Positions 1-9,230 of a stretch of DNA of 64,000 nt are shown one piece after another. Position 1 is the first letter of the stretch. Every line of letters starts with the position of its first letter. The notes under the pieces are model-generated. The model worked only from the letters and a program-made list of their open reading frames with translations, did not search any database and was not told the DNA's origin. This DNA comes from Rhodoferax potami (GTDB lineage: Bacteria > Pseudomonadota > Gammaproteobacteria > Burkholderiales > Burkholderiaceae_C), in contig NZ_JAVBIK010000001.1 in the NCBI RefSeq assembly GCF_032193805.1, positions 62,001 through 126,000 on the forward strand, written 5' to 3'. Made by a program: the position numbers and the translations under genes.

Positions 1-1107
1 CATATCCACGCCGTAAATGCCGCGGCCTTGCTTCAGGCGAACCTTCATCTTGTCGGCGGAGTCCATGGCAAGGTGCTTGTTCTTCAGGGTACACACCGTA
101 CCCAAAGGCGACATCTCCGTCATGCCCCAGGCATGGAGCACTTCCACGCCATACACATCGTTAAACGCGGTGATCATGGCCGGCGGACACGCCGAGCCAC
201 CGATCACGGTGCGCTTGAGGGTCGAGAAGCGCAGGCCGCCTGCTTGCATATGACCCAGCATCATTTGCCACACAGTGGGTACACCGGCTGCAAAGCTGAC
301 TTTCTCGGACTCAATCAATTCAAAAATGGACTTGCCGTCCATCGCCGGGCCAGGGAATACCAACTTGGCGCCGGTCATGGCAGCCGAATACGGCAAGCCC
401 CAGGCGTTGACGTGGAACATGGGCACCACCGGCAACACCGCATCACGGGCGCTCATGTTGAGTGCATCGGGCAAAGCGCCCGAGAACGCGTGCAGGATGG
501 TGGAGCGGTGGCTGTAGAGCGCCGCTTTGGGGTTGCCGGTAGTGCCGCTGGTGTAGCACATGCTGGAGGCCGAGTTTTCGTCAAACTCGGGCCACGTGTA
601 GGTGGCAGGCTGCTGGCCAATCCAAGCCTCGTAGCTCTGCAAGCCGGGAATGCCGGAGTCGGCGGGCAGCTTGTCCGCATCGCACAGCGCGATGAAATGT
701 TTGATGGTGGTGCAGCGACTGTGCACGGCTTGCACGATGGGCAAAAAGCTCATGTCGAAACACAAGACTTGGTCTTCGGCGTGGTTGGCGATCCAGACAA
801 TCTGGTCAGGATGCAAGCGTGGGTTCAGGGTGTGCAGCACGCGACCCGAACCACTCACCCCGAAATACAACTCCAAGTGGCGGTAACCGTTCCAAGCCAG
901 TGTGGCTACGCGGTCGCTAAATGCGAGGTTCAGGCCATCGAGGGCGTTGGCCACTTTGCGGGAACGGGCGGCCACCTCTTTGTAATTGGTGCGGTGGATA
1001 TCGCCCTCCACCCGGCGGGAAATCACTTCGCCTTCGCCATGGTGGCGCTCGGCAAAGTCAATCAGGGTGGAGATCAGCAACTGCTGGCTTTGCATCAGAC
1101 CTAACAT
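1..1107 (-). CDS. Fatty-acyl-CoA ligase (AMP-binding), C-terminus off the window
   Basis: Activates a carboxylic acid to its acyl-AMP and then to the CoA thioester. The visible 369 residues cover the N-terminal part of an ANL-superfamily enzyme. The phosphate-binding loop YTSGTTGNPKAA lies near residues 184-196, and the adenylate motif GMTE is followed by an SPLGT stretch. Overall it resembles AlkK/DmdB-type medium- to long-chain or methylthiopropionyl-CoA ligases; the substrate cannot be told from sequence. The ATG at 1107 is chosen because AGAGGTGA sits about 5 nt upstream. An in-frame ATG at 1095 is the alternative. The frame is open to base 1, so about 170-190 residues, including the C-terminal lid domain, are missing. 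It is divergent from selO. Confidence 0.9.
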   Translation of the reverse strand, partial: MLGLMQSQQLLISTLIDFAERHHGEGEVISRRVEGDIHRTNYKEVAARSRKVANALDGLNLAFSDRVATLAWNGYRHLELYFGVSGSGRVLHTLNPRLHPDQIVWIANHAEDQVLCFDMSFLPIVQAVHSRCTTIKHFIALCDADKLPADSGIPGLQSYEAWIGQQPATYTWPEFDENSASSMCYTSGTTGNPKAALYSHRSTILHAFSGALPDALNMSARDAVLPVVPMFHVNAWGLPYSAAMTGAKLVFPGPAMDGKSIFELIESEKVSFAAGVPTVWQMMLGHMQAGGLRFSTLKRTVIGGSACPPAMITAFNDVYGVEVLHAWGMTEMSPLGTVCTLKNKHLAMDSADKMKVRLKQGRGIYGVDM

Positions 1108-1245
1108 CAAGTCACCTCTGTCTAAATTTTTGTAACAAACACACCAACACCGGAAACAAGCTGTTGCAACTTCGGCGACTCACATAGTACTGCGAGCAAG
1201 TCCCCTCGGAGACGCTGAATTAGTCATATGCGGGACAATTCACCC

Positions 1246-2730
1246 ATGCCCCATTTGCCCCCTGCGCCCGACGCTCTGGACCTCCCCCTCCGCTGGAATA
1301 ACCGCTTTGCCACCCTGGGAGACGCGTTCTTTGCGCCGCTCTCCCCCACCCCGCTTCCGGCACCGTATTGGGTGGGCACCAGTGCTGCTGCCGCGCGCAG
1401 CGCCGGTTGGGACGAGGCTTTGTTGCGCGACCCGGATGTGTTGCAGGCACTGACCGGCAACCGCCCGCTGACCGGCAGCACGCCCCTGGCCAGCGTATAC
1501 AGCGGCCACCAGTTCGGCCAATGGGCCGGGCAGTTGGGCGACGGCCGCGCGATCCTGTTGGGCGAAGTCGATGGCTTGGAAGTGCAGCTCAAGGGCGCCG
1601 GCTTGACCCCCTTCTCCCGCATGGGTGATGGCCGGGCTGTGTTGCGCAGCAGCATTCGCGAGTTTTTGGCCAGTGAGGCGATGCATGGTCTGGGTGTGCC
1701 CACTTCACGCGCGCTGTGTGTCACCGGGTCCGATGCGCCTGTGCGGCGCGAGACGATAGAAACAGCCGCGGTGGTGACGCGCATGGCCCCGAGCTTTATT
1801 CGCTTCGGGCACTTTGAACACTTCTGCCACCATGGCATGCCCGGCGAGCTGAAAATCTTGGCCGATTTTGTGATCGACCACTACTACCCCGAGTGCCGCA
1901 CCGAGGCGCGCTGGAACGGCAACCCCTATGTGGCGCTGCTGGCCGCAGTGACGGCGCGGACCGCCGAGATGGTGGCGTCCTGGCAGGCGGTGGGCTTTTG
2001 CCACGGGGTGATGAACACCGACAACATGAGTATCTTGGGCCTGACGATCGATTACGGGCCCTTCCAGTTCATGGACGCTTACGACCCCGGTCACATCTGC
2101 AACCACTCAGACACGGGCGGCCGCTACGCTTTTTACAAGCAGCCGAATGTGGCGTACTGGAACCTGTTTTGCTTGGGCCAGGCCATGATGCCGCTGATCG
2201 ACGAGCAGGAACACGCCATTGCCGCCCTCGAAACCTTCAAAGACCTGTACCCGCAGGCGTTTGCCCGCCGGATGGCTGCAAAGCTCGGTTTTACCGACGT
2301 GCAAGAGGCCCAGAAGCCGGTCATTGAGGGCATTTTGAAGTTGCTGGCTGCCGACAAAGTCGACTTCACCATCTTCTGGCGGCGCCTCAGCCACTGGGTG
2401 GCTGACTCCAGTGTCAAGGCTGATTCGGTGCGCGACCTGTTCTTGGACAGAGCCGGCTTTGACGCCTGGTTGCTATCTTATTCGGAGCTACTTACGCATA
2501 TTCCACGTGCGCTAGCGGCTGATTTGATGCTCAAGACCAACCCCAAATATGTGCTGCGCAACCACCTCGGCGAACAAGCTATCCAAGCGGCCCGGCAAAA
2601 GGATTTCAGCGTGGTCGCCGATTTGCTAAAAGTGTTGGAGACACCTTACGACGAACATCCGGATTTCGAGGCTTGGGCCGGATTTCCGCCCGACTGGGCC
2701 GCGCAGATTTCCATCAGCTGCAGCTCCTGA
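1246..2730 (+). CDS. selO: SelO/YdiU protein adenylyltransferase
   Basis: A pseudokinase-fold enzyme that transfers AMP from ATP to Ser/Thr/Tyr of target proteins, linked in E. coli to redox stress. Family signatures are present: [35 protein letters not shown], and [10 protein letters not shown] followed by [13 protein letters not shown], which carry the metal and catalytic Asp/Asn residues. The protein ends in ISCSS, so a Cys occupies the near-terminal position that is selenocysteine in eukaryotic SelO. Length of 494 aa is normal. I prefer the ATG at 1246 over the one at 1228 because no Shine-Dalgarno precedes either and a GACAAT box ends 6 nt before 1246. One copy of the 60-bp dispersed element is read in frame at 2469-2528. 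msrB follows 42 bp downstream. Confidence 0.92.
   Translation: MPHLPPAPDALDLPLRWNNRFATLGDAFFAPLSPTPLPAPYWVGTSAAAARSAGWDEALLRDPDVLQALTGNRPLTGSTPLASVYSGHQFGQWAGQLGDGRAILLGEVDGLEVQLKGAGLTPFSRMGDGRAVLRSSIREFLASEAMHGLGVPTSRALCVTGSDAPVRRETIETAAVVTRMAPSFIRFGHFEHFCHHGMPGELKILADFVIDHYYPECRTEARWNGNPYVALLAAVTARTAEMVASWQAVGFCHGVMNTDNMSILGLTIDYGPFQFMDAYDPGHICNHSDTGGRYAFYKQPNVAYWNLFCLGQAMMPLIDEQEHAIAALETFKDLYPQAFARRMAAKLGFTDVQEAQKPVIEGILKLLAADKVDFTIFWRRLSHWVADSSVKADSVRDLFLDRAGFDAWLLSYSELLTHIPRALAADLMLKTNPKYVLRNHLGEQAIQAARQKDFSVVADLLKVLETPYDEHPDFEAWAGFPPDWAAQISISCSS
2469..2528 (+). repeat. 60-bp dispersed intragenic element, copy 1 (in selO)
   Basis: Aligns without gaps to six other 60-bp stretches in this window. 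It has GCTAT at positions 4-8, a partner arm GGAGC at 16-20, TTACGCA at 24-30, GCGCTAG near 41-47 and GATTTG at 53-58. It is read through in the selO frame in a variable loop just before the conserved NPKYVLRN segment. Confidence 0.75.
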
Positions 2731-2772
2731 ACTTTCAGCGCTGTCTTGCATCCACCTACCCCAGGAGTTCCC

Positions 2773-3180
2773 ATGACCTTCCCTATCCAAAAAACCGACG
2801 CTGAATGGAAAGCCCTGCTCGCCGAAAAAGGTGCGGAGCCGGTCGCCTTTCAGGTGACCCGCCACGCTGCCACCGAGCGGCCTTTTACCGGCAAGTATGA
2901 GACCCACTGGGCGGACGGCAGCTACCACTGCATGTGCTGCAGCGCCAAGCTGTTTGACTCCGACACCAAGTTTGACGCGCATTGCGGCTGGCCCAGCTTT
3001 TCGCTCGCGATTCCGGGCGCAATCACCGAAATCACCGACCGCAGCCATGGCATGGTCCGGGTCGAGACCGTGTGCAGCCAGTGCGGCGCACACTTGGGGC
3101 ATGTGTTCCCCGATGGCCCTACCGACACCGGTTTGCGCTACTGCATGAACTCGGCCTCGCTACACTTCACGCCCAAATGA
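2773..3180 (+). CDS. msrB: Peptide-methionine (R)-S-oxide reductase MsrB
   Basis: Reduces the R-epimer of methionine sulfoxide in proteins. The 135 residues show the two zinc-binding CxxC pairs (CMCC and CSQC), the GWPSF motif, and the RYCMNS motif with the catalytic Cys. The start is the ATG at 2773, preceded by CAGGAG; an upstream in-frame TTG at 2746 lacks support. It overlaps the next gene as ATGA, so it is translationally coupled to yciB. With selO upstream it forms a small redox-repair group. Confidence 0.95.
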   Translation: MTFPIQKTDAEWKALLAEKGAEPVAFQVTRHAATERPFTGKYETHWADGSYHCMCCSAKLFDSDTKFDAHCGWPSFSLAIPGAITEITDRSHGMVRVETVCSQCGAHLGHVFPDGPTDTGLRYCMNSASLHFTPK

Positions 3181-3758
3181 AAACACTTCTCGACTTCATC
3201 CCCATCCTTTTGTTCTTTGCGGCTTACAAGCTGCATGACACCTTCGGCATCAGCAAAGACGAAGCGATCTATTTCGCCACGCCGGTGCTGATGGCTGCCA
3301 CCGTGGCGCAAATGGCGATCATTTATTGGATCGACAAAAAGCTCACCACCATGCACAAGATTACCTTGGGCATGATTCTGGTGTTCGGCGGCATCACGCT
3401 GCTGTTGCACGACAAGCGCTTCATCATGTGGAAGCCCACCGTGCTGTACGCGGGCATGGCGATTGCGCTGGCCGTGGCGGTGTGGGGTATGAAGATCAAC
3501 TTCCTCAAGTCCATGTTGGGCAGCCAGTTGGAGCTCCCCGACCCGGTGTGGCACAAGCTCAATATCGCCTGGATCGGCTACACCCTGTTCATGGCGATCA
3601 GCAACGGTTATGTCGCCGCGTATTTCAGCGAAGACGCGTGGGCCAACTTCAAACTTTGGGGTTATGTGTTCCCGCTGGCCTTTTTGATTGGCCAGGGCCT
3701 CTACATTTCGCCTTATCTCAAGGGCGACAGCACACCAGAGGAGCCCCCCAAGCCATGA
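3177..3758 (+). CDS. yciB: Inner-membrane septation protein A (YciB/IspZ family)
   Basis: A 193-aa protein with about five hydrophobic segments, beginning [18 protein letters not shown], the family's typical N-terminus. It also carries the [11 protein letters not shown] and KPTVLY regions typical of YciB. Members help keep envelope and cell-division integrity in enterobacteria; the biochemical role is not settled. Start and stop overlap msrB (ATGA at 3177) and bolA (ATGA at 3755), which indicates one coupled operon. Confidence 0.9.
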   Translation: MKTLLDFIPILLFFAAYKLHDTFGISKDEAIYFATPVLMAATVAQMAIIYWIDKKLTTMHKITLGMILVFGGITLLLHDKRFIMWKPTVLYAGMAIALAVAVWGMKINFLKSMLGSQLELPDPVWHKLNIAWIGYTLFMAISNGYVAAYFSEDAWANFKLWGYVFPLAFLIGQGLYISPYLKGDSTPEEPPKP

Positions 3759-4051
3759 GCACCCTGGCTCCTACTGCGCACAACCTGGAGCAGCGCCTGC
3801 AGGCAAAATTGCAGCCGCTGCGCCTTGAAGTGATCGATGAAAGCTACCAGCACGCCGGTCATGTGGGTGCCAATGACAGCGGTGTCGGCACACATTTCCG
3901 GGTGCGGATTGCCTCGCCTTTATTTACCGGTTTGAGCCGCGTAGCTCGGCATCGCCTTGTGTATGATTCGTTGCAAGATTTCATTGATCAAGGCCTTCAT
4001 GCCTTGGCCATTGAGGCCGAAGCCTCGCCCTCTGGCAACACTAAGATTTAA
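3755..4051 (+). CDS. BolA family protein
   Basis: A 98-aa BolA-fold protein: N-terminal helix ENLxxRLQAKL type, then a SYQHAGH region with the conserved His, THFRVRI and RHRLVYDSL. BolA proteins partner monothiol glutaredoxins in Fe-S or iron handling, and some bind DNA. Which sub-branch this belongs to cannot be decided by eye. It overlaps yciB by 4 bp and is followed 20 bp later by ppiC, so it is probably cotranscribed. Confidence 0.9.
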   Translation: MSTLAPTAHNLEQRLQAKLQPLRLEVIDESYQHAGHVGANDSGVGTHFRVRIASPLFTGLSRVARHRLVYDSLQDFIDQGLHALAIEAEASPSGNTKI

Positions 4052-4071
4052 GCATTCCTGAAGGAAACGGT

Positions 4072-4854
4072 ATGAAGAAGCACATTTTGTCCTCCTTGGC
4101 TGTAGCCAGCCTGATGGCGGTCTCCCAAGGCGCTGTGGCGCAGAACATTGCCATCGTGAACGGCAAGGCAGTTCCCACTGCGCGCATGGAAGCCCTGGCC
4201 CAACAGGTCGCCCGCTCCGGCCGCCCTGTGACCCCTGAAATGCAAGGCCAGATGCGTGAGGAAATCATCGCCCGCGAAATTTTTGTGCAAGAAGCGCAGG
4301 CACGCGGCCTGGACGCGACGGATGACTACAAAAACCAGCTCGATCTGACCCGCCAGTCCATCCTGATCCGCGAGTTGTTTGCCGATTTCCAAAAAAAGAA
4401 CCCGGTCACCGACGAAGAAACCAAGGCTGAGTACGACAAGTTTGCCTCAGCCAACGCTGGCAAAGAGTACCGCGCCCGCCATATCCTGGTGGAAAAAGAA
4501 GACCAGGCCAAGGCCCTGATTGCCCAGCTGAAAAAAGGCGCCAAGTTTGAAGACCTGGCCAAAAAGAACTCCAAAGACCCAGGCTCCGGTGCCAATGGTG
4601 GTGACCTCGATTGGGCCAACGCCAGCAGCTACGTGAAAGAGTTCTCGGACGCGCTGATGGCCTTGTCCAAGGGCAAGATGACCGACACTCCAGTCAAGAC
4701 CCAGTTCGGTTTCCACATCATCCGTTTGGATGACCTGCGCGAAGCCCAGTTGCCCAAGTACGAAGATGTGAAGCCGCAAATCGCCCAGCAACTGCAGCAA
4801 CAAAAGATTGCCAAGTTCCAGGAAGACCTGCGCGCTAAAGCCAAGGTCGAATAA
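4072..4854 (+). CDS. Periplasmic parvulin-type peptidyl-prolyl isomerase (PpiC/SurA-like)
   Basis: Catalyses cis-trans isomerisation at prolyl bonds during folding of exported proteins. The 260-aa precursor has a signal peptide (MKKHILSSLAVASLMAVSQG, cleavage likely after AVAQ). An N-terminal helical chaperone-like region follows, then a parvulin domain near residues 135-230: ARHILV, FEDLAKKNSKDPGS, GGDLDW and FGFHIIRLDD. A clear AAGGAAA Shine-Dalgarno precedes the ATG. It is last in the selO-msrB-yciB-bolA run and is followed by a hairpin terminator. Confidence 0.93.
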   Translation: MKKHILSSLAVASLMAVSQGAVAQNIAIVNGKAVPTARMEALAQQVARSGRPVTPEMQGQMREEIIAREIFVQEAQARGLDATDDYKNQLDLTRQSILIRELFADFQKKNPVTDEETKAEYDKFASANAGKEYRARHILVEKEDQAKALIAQLKKGAKFEDLAKKNSKDPGSGANGGDLDWANASSYVKEFSDALMALSKGKMTDTPVKTQFGFHIIRLDDLREAQLPKYEDVKPQIAQQLQQQKIAKFQEDLRAKAKVE

Positions 4855-4877
4855 GCTGCTACAGGCTGATTCCCATC

Positions 4878-4899
4878 AAGCGGCTTCGGCCGCTTTTTT
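4878..4899 (+). terminator. Rho-independent terminator after the ppiC gene
   Basis: Perfect 7-bp stem AAGCGGC/GCCGCTT around a TTCG tetraloop, followed by a run of six T. It closes the transcript of the selO-to-ppiC group. Confidence 0.9.
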
Positions 4900-4962
4900 G
4901 TTGCCTATCACTGGCTTGCACCCCAAGTCCGCTCCACCCGGCGAAGGGGCGCAGCCGTAAAG

Positions 4963-5706
4963 CTAGCGGCCGATTCCGACCAGCCAAAGCAGGCCCAACA
5001 AGACCGGCTGGTGCAGCAGGTAGTAACTCAAACTCCACTGCCCCAGTGCTGCCAGCCGCCGCGTCAGGGCTGCCGGCAGTGGCAGCCGCCCTGTGCGGGG
5101 TTGGCGCTGCCACGCGTGCATGAACGCGAAACCCAGCAACATGACGCCCAGCCAGGGAAACAAGGGCACATAGTCCTCGGTGCGTGGCAGGCGGGTGACC
5201 CACCCGATCCAGTTCAAGGCACGGCCGTTCATATCCACGCCAAATTGAGTGCTAGCCCAGGTAGATATTGCGCTACCTGCTATGAAATGCGTAGCAATGA
5301 TCGCAAGACCCAGCAATCCGCACCCACGCCCCAGCGGTGCCACAAGGCGGGTGATGAGCAGCATCACCGCCATGGCGTGCAACACCCCGAAATAGATATA
5401 GCTGCCGGGAAACATGAACCATGACCCTAAAGACACCAACGCAGCGGCGGCAGCAATCTGCAGCCAACGCCGTGCGAACTGCCACCCGCTCTGGACACGG
5501 GCATGGGCCAGCGCCTGACCGGCGCCCGCACAGCACAAAAACAGGCTGAGGATGGCAGTGCGCTGCCACGTCCAGACGGGGTCTTGCAAGAAGTTTTGTT
5601 GAATGACGCCGGCGTTGTTCAGGTCGAAGCAAAAGTGAAACACCGTCATCCACACCATGGCCAAGCCACGCACCGCATCCAGAGTGTCCAAGCGCCGGGC
5701 GTTCAT
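4963..5706 (-). CDS. DUF1624 membrane protein (heparan-alpha-glucosaminide N-acetyltransferase-like)
   Basis: A 247-aa integral membrane protein with about seven hydrophobic helices. It begins MNARRLDTLDAVRGLAMVWM, the LD..RG motif of the YeiB/HGSNAT acyltransferase superfamily, followed by FHFCFDL with the family's catalytic-type His. It probably moves an acyl group onto a sugar or lipid; the substrate is unknown. Its start lies 7 bp after the stop of the upstream MFS gene, so the two are likely cotranscribed. A copy of the 60-bp dispersed element is read in frame at 5239-5298, in a loop between membrane helices. Longer in-frame starts overlap the MFS gene and are not needed. Confidence 0.8.
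   Translation of the reverse strand: MNARRLDTLDAVRGLAMVWMTVFHFCFDLNNAGVIQQNFLQDPVWTWQRTAILSLFLCCAGAGQALAHARVQSGWQFARRWLQIAAAAALVSLGSWFMFPGSYIYFGVLHAMAVMLLITRLVAPLGRGCGLLGLAIIATHFIAGSAISTWASTQFGVDMNGRALNWIGWVTRLPRTEDYVPLFPWLGVMLLGFAFMHAWQRQPRTGRLPLPAALTRRLAALGQWSLSYYLLHQPVLLGLLWLVGIGR
5239..5298 (-). repeat. 60-bp dispersed intragenic element, copy 2 (in the DUF1624 gene)
   Basis: On the minus strand it reads TTGCTA...ATAGC...GCGCA...GGGCTAG...ATTTGGC at the same spacing as the other copies. It contributes the peptide around ISTWASTQFG in a loop of the membrane protein. Confidence 0.8.
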
Positions 5707-5713
5707 GGCCGCT

Positions 5714-6904
5714 TCAAGGGCTTTGTGGCTTGCCGGCGGCAGACCGTTGCATGATGCTGCCCCATTGGGTGAGCACAGCACCGGTGGACGCTAACAAAAG
5801 CACTGGTATTGCAAGCCCCCAAGCGCTGTGCATGGCGGTGGACCATGCAAAAAGGGGCGGCCCCAAGGTGGCGCCCAAATTGCCCATTTGGGCCACCGCG
5901 CCGTTGGCTCGGGCCTGTTGGGCGCTGTCGTGGTTGAGGTGAGGAATCAGGGCAAAGGCGCTGCCCCCGGCCAGGCCGGAAATCAGCATCAAGGCGATGG
6001 CCGCTTCGACGTAGCCCCAGCCGGTCATGGCGCTCCAGGCACACAACACGCCCGCCAAGCCAAGGCTGGGATACAGCATGCGCAGCAAGCGCAAGGGGCT
6101 GCTCCGCTGGGTAAGCCAACCCGCACCAAAGGTGCCGGCTATGCCCATCAGGGGCAATACCGTGGCGGCCCATCGGTCTGTGTCGGTCAGGCCCCGGGGT
6201 AAAAACGTCAACAACGCCACAGCCATGCCGGTGTAACAAAAGAAACACAGGCCCGGCAGTGCGGTGCGCCAGTCGGTATAGGTGCGCACATGACGCGCCA
6301 GCAAACCTGCTCCGTGGGCGGCGCTAGCTGGCGGCGGCTGGTCAAGGGGCAGTGCCACCCAAGCCAGTACCGCAGCAATGAGCAGCAGCACCGCATGCAG
6401 TGCAAACATCGATGGCACACCGGCATACGCCAAAAACTGGTGGCCTCCTGCGGCCGTGAGGGCGAACGCGGTGCCCACAAAGGTGCTCCACAAGCCCATG
6501 GCAATCGACCGGTGACGCGCAGCAGTGGTGCCTGACATGAGCGTGGGCGCAGCCACCACCACGGCCAGGTGTGACGCTCCTTCCAGCACCCGGGTCCCCA
6601 CAAACCAGTGAAATGGCAAGCTCAGTGCCTGCACGGCCGCCAGCACCGCGCCCAGCAGCATGCCCCCGCACAGCAGGCGCCGGTAACCAATGCGCGGAGC
6701 CAACAAACCCATGCTGACACCCAGACTCAAGCCCACGACGCCCACGACCGACAAGGCCCACCCCATCTGGGTGGCGCTCACGCCAAACTGCTGCTGCAAC
6801 AAAGCAAACGCTAGGGACACCTTGGCAAACTGCATGGCCGCCAAAATGCCACAGCCCCATAACAGCAAAACGCGGGGCCAATAGGTGATGTGTGTGTGAG
6901 GCAT
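5714..6904 (-). CDS. MFS transporter
   Basis: A 396-aa major facilitator protein with about twelve membrane helices. Motif-A-like sequence occurs after helix 2 (GLLAPRIGYRR) and again in the second half (GAGWLTQRSSPLRLL). The substrate cannot be predicted. The start at MPHTHITYWP (ATG at 6904) fits the first membrane helix; the much longer open frame upstream overlaps rlhA antisense and is a shadow. A TACACT -10-like box lies 11 nt before the ATG. It is probably cotranscribed with the DUF1624 gene and is divergent from rlhA. Confidence 0.88.
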   Translation of the reverse strand: MPHTHITYWPRVLLLWGCGILAAMQFAKVSLAFALLQQQFGVSATQMGWALSVVGVVGLSLGVSMGLLAPRIGYRRLLCGGMLLGAVLAAVQALSLPFHWFVGTRVLEGASHLAVVVAAPTLMSGTTAARHRSIAMGLWSTFVGTAFALTAAGGHQFLAYAGVPSMFALHAVLLLIAAVLAWVALPLDQPPPASAAHGAGLLARHVRTYTDWRTALPGLCFFCYTGMAVALLTFLPRGLTDTDRWAATVLPLMGIAGTFGAGWLTQRSSPLRLLRMLYPSLGLAGVLCAWSAMTGWGYVEAAIALMLISGLAGGSAFALIPHLNHDSAQQARANGAVAQMGNLGATLGPPLFAWSTAMHSAWGLAIPVLLLASTGAVLTQWGSIMQRSAAGKPQSP

Positions 6905-6915
6905 GGGAGCCGGTG

Positions 6916-6921
6916 AGTGTA
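6916..6921 (-). promoter_or_regulatory. Possible -10 box of the MFS gene
   Basis: TACACT on the minus strand ends 11 nt before the MFS ATG, so a transcript starting there would have a leader of only a few bases. No good -35 is seen. Confidence 0.35.
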
Positions 6922-6954
6922 GCGGCAGCCCGCGCGCCGGCGGGGCCACGCTGC

Positions 6955-6970
6955 GGGATAATGCGGCCCC
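6955..6970 (+). promoter_or_regulatory. Start-proximal GGGATAAT box of rlhA
   Basis: GGGATAAT followed by exactly 8 nt (GCGGCCCC) and then the rlhA ATG. The same arrangement precedes map and dapC. It resembles a sigma70 -10 box placed so that transcription would begin at or next to the ATG; no Shine-Dalgarno is present. Confidence 0.55.
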
Positions 6971-8989
6971 ATGTCTTTGCAAGATTTTCAACTCGAATTG
7001 CTGGCTCCCGCCCGTACCGCCGAGATCGGCATCGAAGCGGTGAACCATGGTGCTGATGCGGTTTACATCGGCGGGCCCGGTTTTGGCGCGCGGTCCAGCG
7101 CCGACAACAGCATTGCCGATATTGAGCGCCTGGTCGCCCACGCCCATCGCTTCAACAGCCGCATTTTTGTCACGATGAACACCATCCTGCGGGATGACGA
7201 GCTCGAGCCCGCCCGCAAGCAGGCTTGGCAGTTGTACGAGGCGGGCGTGGATGCGCTGATCGTGCAGGACATGGGTTTGCTGGCGATCGACATGCCACCG
7301 CTGCAGCTCCACGCCAGTACACAGACAGACATTCGCACGCCCGAGAAGGCGCGCTTTTTGCAGGATGTGGGCCTGTCCCAGATCGTGCTGGCGCGCGAAC
7401 TCACCGCCCGGCAAATTGCCGCCATCCGCGCGGCCACGGACCCTGAAAAATGCACGCTGGAGTTTTTTATCCACGGTGCGCTGTGCGTGGCCTACAGCGG
7501 CCAGTGCTACATCAGCGCGGCCCACACCGGCCGCAGTGCCAACCGGGGTGAATGCAGTCAAGCCTGTCGCCTGCCCTACCAGGTGGTCGACGACAAAGGC
7601 CGCTTCGTCGCCCATGACAAGCATGTGCTCTCGATGAAAGACAACAACCAGAGCGAGAACCTGGCCGCTTTGGTGGATGCGGGCATCCGCAGCTTCAAAA
7701 TCGAGGGCCGCTACAAGGACATGGGTTATGTGAAGAACATCACCGCCCATTACCGCAAGCTGCTGGACCGCTTGATCGAAGATCGCCAGTACTCGGATCA
7801 ACCCTTGGCCCGAAGCAGCAGTGGTAGCACCAGCTTCACGTTTGAGCCCGACCCCAACCAGAACTTCAACCGCGAGTTCACTGACTACTTTGTACAGGGC
7901 CGGCAGATCGACATCGGCGCCTTTGACAGCCCCAAAAACCCGGGCCAGCCAATTGGCTATGTGACCAAGGTCAACCCTGACAGTGTGGAGCTGGAACTGA
8001 GCGACCGCAGCAAGGCTTTGAGCAATGGCGACGGCCTGTGCTACTACGACTTGCAAAAAGAGCTGGTGGGCCTGGCCATCAACCGGGCCGAAGCCATCAA
8101 CGCGGCCAAGGGTTTGTGGCGGGTATTCCCCAAAGACCCCCTCCCCGGCCTCAAGGACCTGCGCAAGGGGGTGGAGGTCAACCGCAACCGGGATGTCAAC
8201 TGGACCCGGGTGCTCGATAAAAAGAGCAGCGATCGGCGCATCGGAGTCTGGGCGGTGTTGGCGGAAACCGATGGCGGCATGGCACTGACCCTGACTGACG
8301 AAGACGGCTTTACCGCCACCGCCCACACCACCCTGCCCTTGGAGCTGGCCAAAGACCCGGCCACTGCGCTCGACACCTTGCGCGCGAACGTGAGCAAAAT
8401 GGGCACCACGATTTTTGCCACACTCGATGTGCAGGTGCAGTTCAGCCAGCCTTGGTTTGTGCCCGCGTCGGTGCTGAACCCCTTGCGGCGCGAAGCTGTC
8501 GAGGCCTTGGAGCGTGCCCGCACGCGGGGCTTTGTGCGTTTAGCGCCGGGCCATGTGGTGGAACCGCCGGTGGCATATCCGGAAGACACGCTTAGCTACC
8601 TGGCCAACGTGTTCAACCAAGCAGCGCACGGTTTTTACGCCAAACACGGGGTGAAAGTGATTGCGCCCGCCTACGAAGCGATTGAAGAGTTGGGTGAAGT
8701 GAGCCTGATGATCACTAAGCACTGCGTGCGCTTTTCGCTCAGCCTGTGCCCCAAGCAAGCCAAGGGCGTGACGGGGGTCCAAGGGCAGGTCAAAGCCGAG
8801 CCCTTGCAACTGATCAATGGCAAAGAGAAGCTCACCCTGCGGTTTGACTGCAAACCCTGCGAAATGCATGTGGTGGGCAAGATGAAAACCGGTGTCGCCA
8901 GCCAAAGCCGCTTGGAGCTGCTGGAGGCCGCACAGGGCGTGCCGATGACTTTCCACAAAACCCGCCCGAAACAAGAGTTCGGGCACTGA
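6971..8989 (+). CDS. rlhA: U32 family protein, probable 23S rRNA C2501 hydroxylase RlhA
   Basis: E. coli RlhA (a U32/YegQ-type Fe-S protein, formerly YdcP) hydroxylates C2501 of 23S rRNA. This 672-aa protein has the U32 start LELLAPARTAEIGIEAVNHGADAVYIGG. It also has the U32 signature around E-x-FIHGALCVAYSGQCYISAAHTGRSANRGECSQACRLPY, with its Cys cluster, and the C-terminal DUF3656-type region. Length matches RlhA better than the shorter TrhP or UbiU proteins. A CDCKPCEMH-like CxxC occurs near the C-terminus. The gene is divergent from the MFS gene and runs to 4 bp from the convergent small membrane gene. The substrate assignment is by family only. Confidence 0.82.
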   Translation: MSLQDFQLELLAPARTAEIGIEAVNHGADAVYIGGPGFGARSSADNSIADIERLVAHAHRFNSRIFVTMNTILRDDELEPARKQAWQLYEAGVDALIVQDMGLLAIDMPPLQLHASTQTDIRTPEKARFLQDVGLSQIVLARELTARQIAAIRAATDPEKCTLEFFIHGALCVAYSGQCYISAAHTGRSANRGECSQACRLPYQVVDDKGRFVAHDKHVLSMKDNNQSENLAALVDAGIRSFKIEGRYKDMGYVKNITAHYRKLLDRLIEDRQYSDQPLARSSSGSTSFTFEPDPNQNFNREFTDYFVQGRQIDIGAFDSPKNPGQPIGYVTKVNPDSVELELSDRSKALSNGDGLCYYDLQKELVGLAINRAEAINAAKGLWRVFPKDPLPGLKDLRKGVEVNRNRDVNWTRVLDKKSSDRRIGVWAVLAETDGGMALTLTDEDGFTATAHTTLPLELAKDPATALDTLRANVSKMGTTIFATLDVQVQFSQPWFVPASVLNPLRREAVEALERARTRGFVRLAPGHVVEPPVAYPEDTLSYLANVFNQAAHGFYAKHGVKVIAPAYEAIEELGEVSLMITKHCVRFSLSLCPKQAKGVTGVQGQVKAEPLQLINGKEKLTLRFDCKPCEMHVVGKMKTGVASQSRLELLEAAQGVPMTFHKTRPKQEFGH

Positions 8990-8993
8990 TCGC

Positions 8994-9230
8994 TTAGTGG
9001 GGGCGCTGGGGCGGGCGCTCTTCAGGCGCCTGCGTCTGCAGCAACTGGCGCATGAAGTACAGCCCCAGCACCATATTGCCCACGGCAAACACCACCACCG
9101 CGATGGCCGCTGCGGGCTGCAGTGTGTGGTGTTGCACGATCCAAACCAGCGCCGTCGACAGTGCGTTCAACACCAGCATGAGCCAGAAGGCCGGCTTGCG
9201 GGGTTGAAGCAAACGGCGCAGGTACTTCAC
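8994..9230 (-). CDS. Small two-helix membrane protein, unknown function
   Basis: 78 aa, with hydrophobic segments at about residues 14-34 and 40-60 and a charged, proline-rich tail (EERPPQRPH). Its start overlaps the stop of the nitroreductase gene by 4 bp (ATGA), which supports it as a real, coupled gene. I do not recognise the family. Confidence 0.7.
   Translation of the reverse strand: MKYLRRLLQPRKPAFWLMLVLNALSTALVWIVQHHTLQPAAAIAVVVFAVGNMVLGLYFMRQLLQTQAPEERPPQRPH

Noticed and set aside
28-1104. A 358-codon plus-strand frame at the left edge
   Set aside because: Antisense shadow of the acyl-CoA ligase, whose motifs are clear on the minus strand.
4855-4962. Short repeat-like words near AGCTGCTACAGGCTGATT and GCTAGCGGCCGATT beside the ppiC terminator
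   Set aside because: They recall the tail of the 60-bp element but are too short to align; not counted as copies.
5714-8326. An 870-codon minus-strand frame that includes the MFS transporter
   Set aside because: Everything before 6904 is antisense to rlhA and has no protein-like composition; the transporter starts at MPHTHITYWP.
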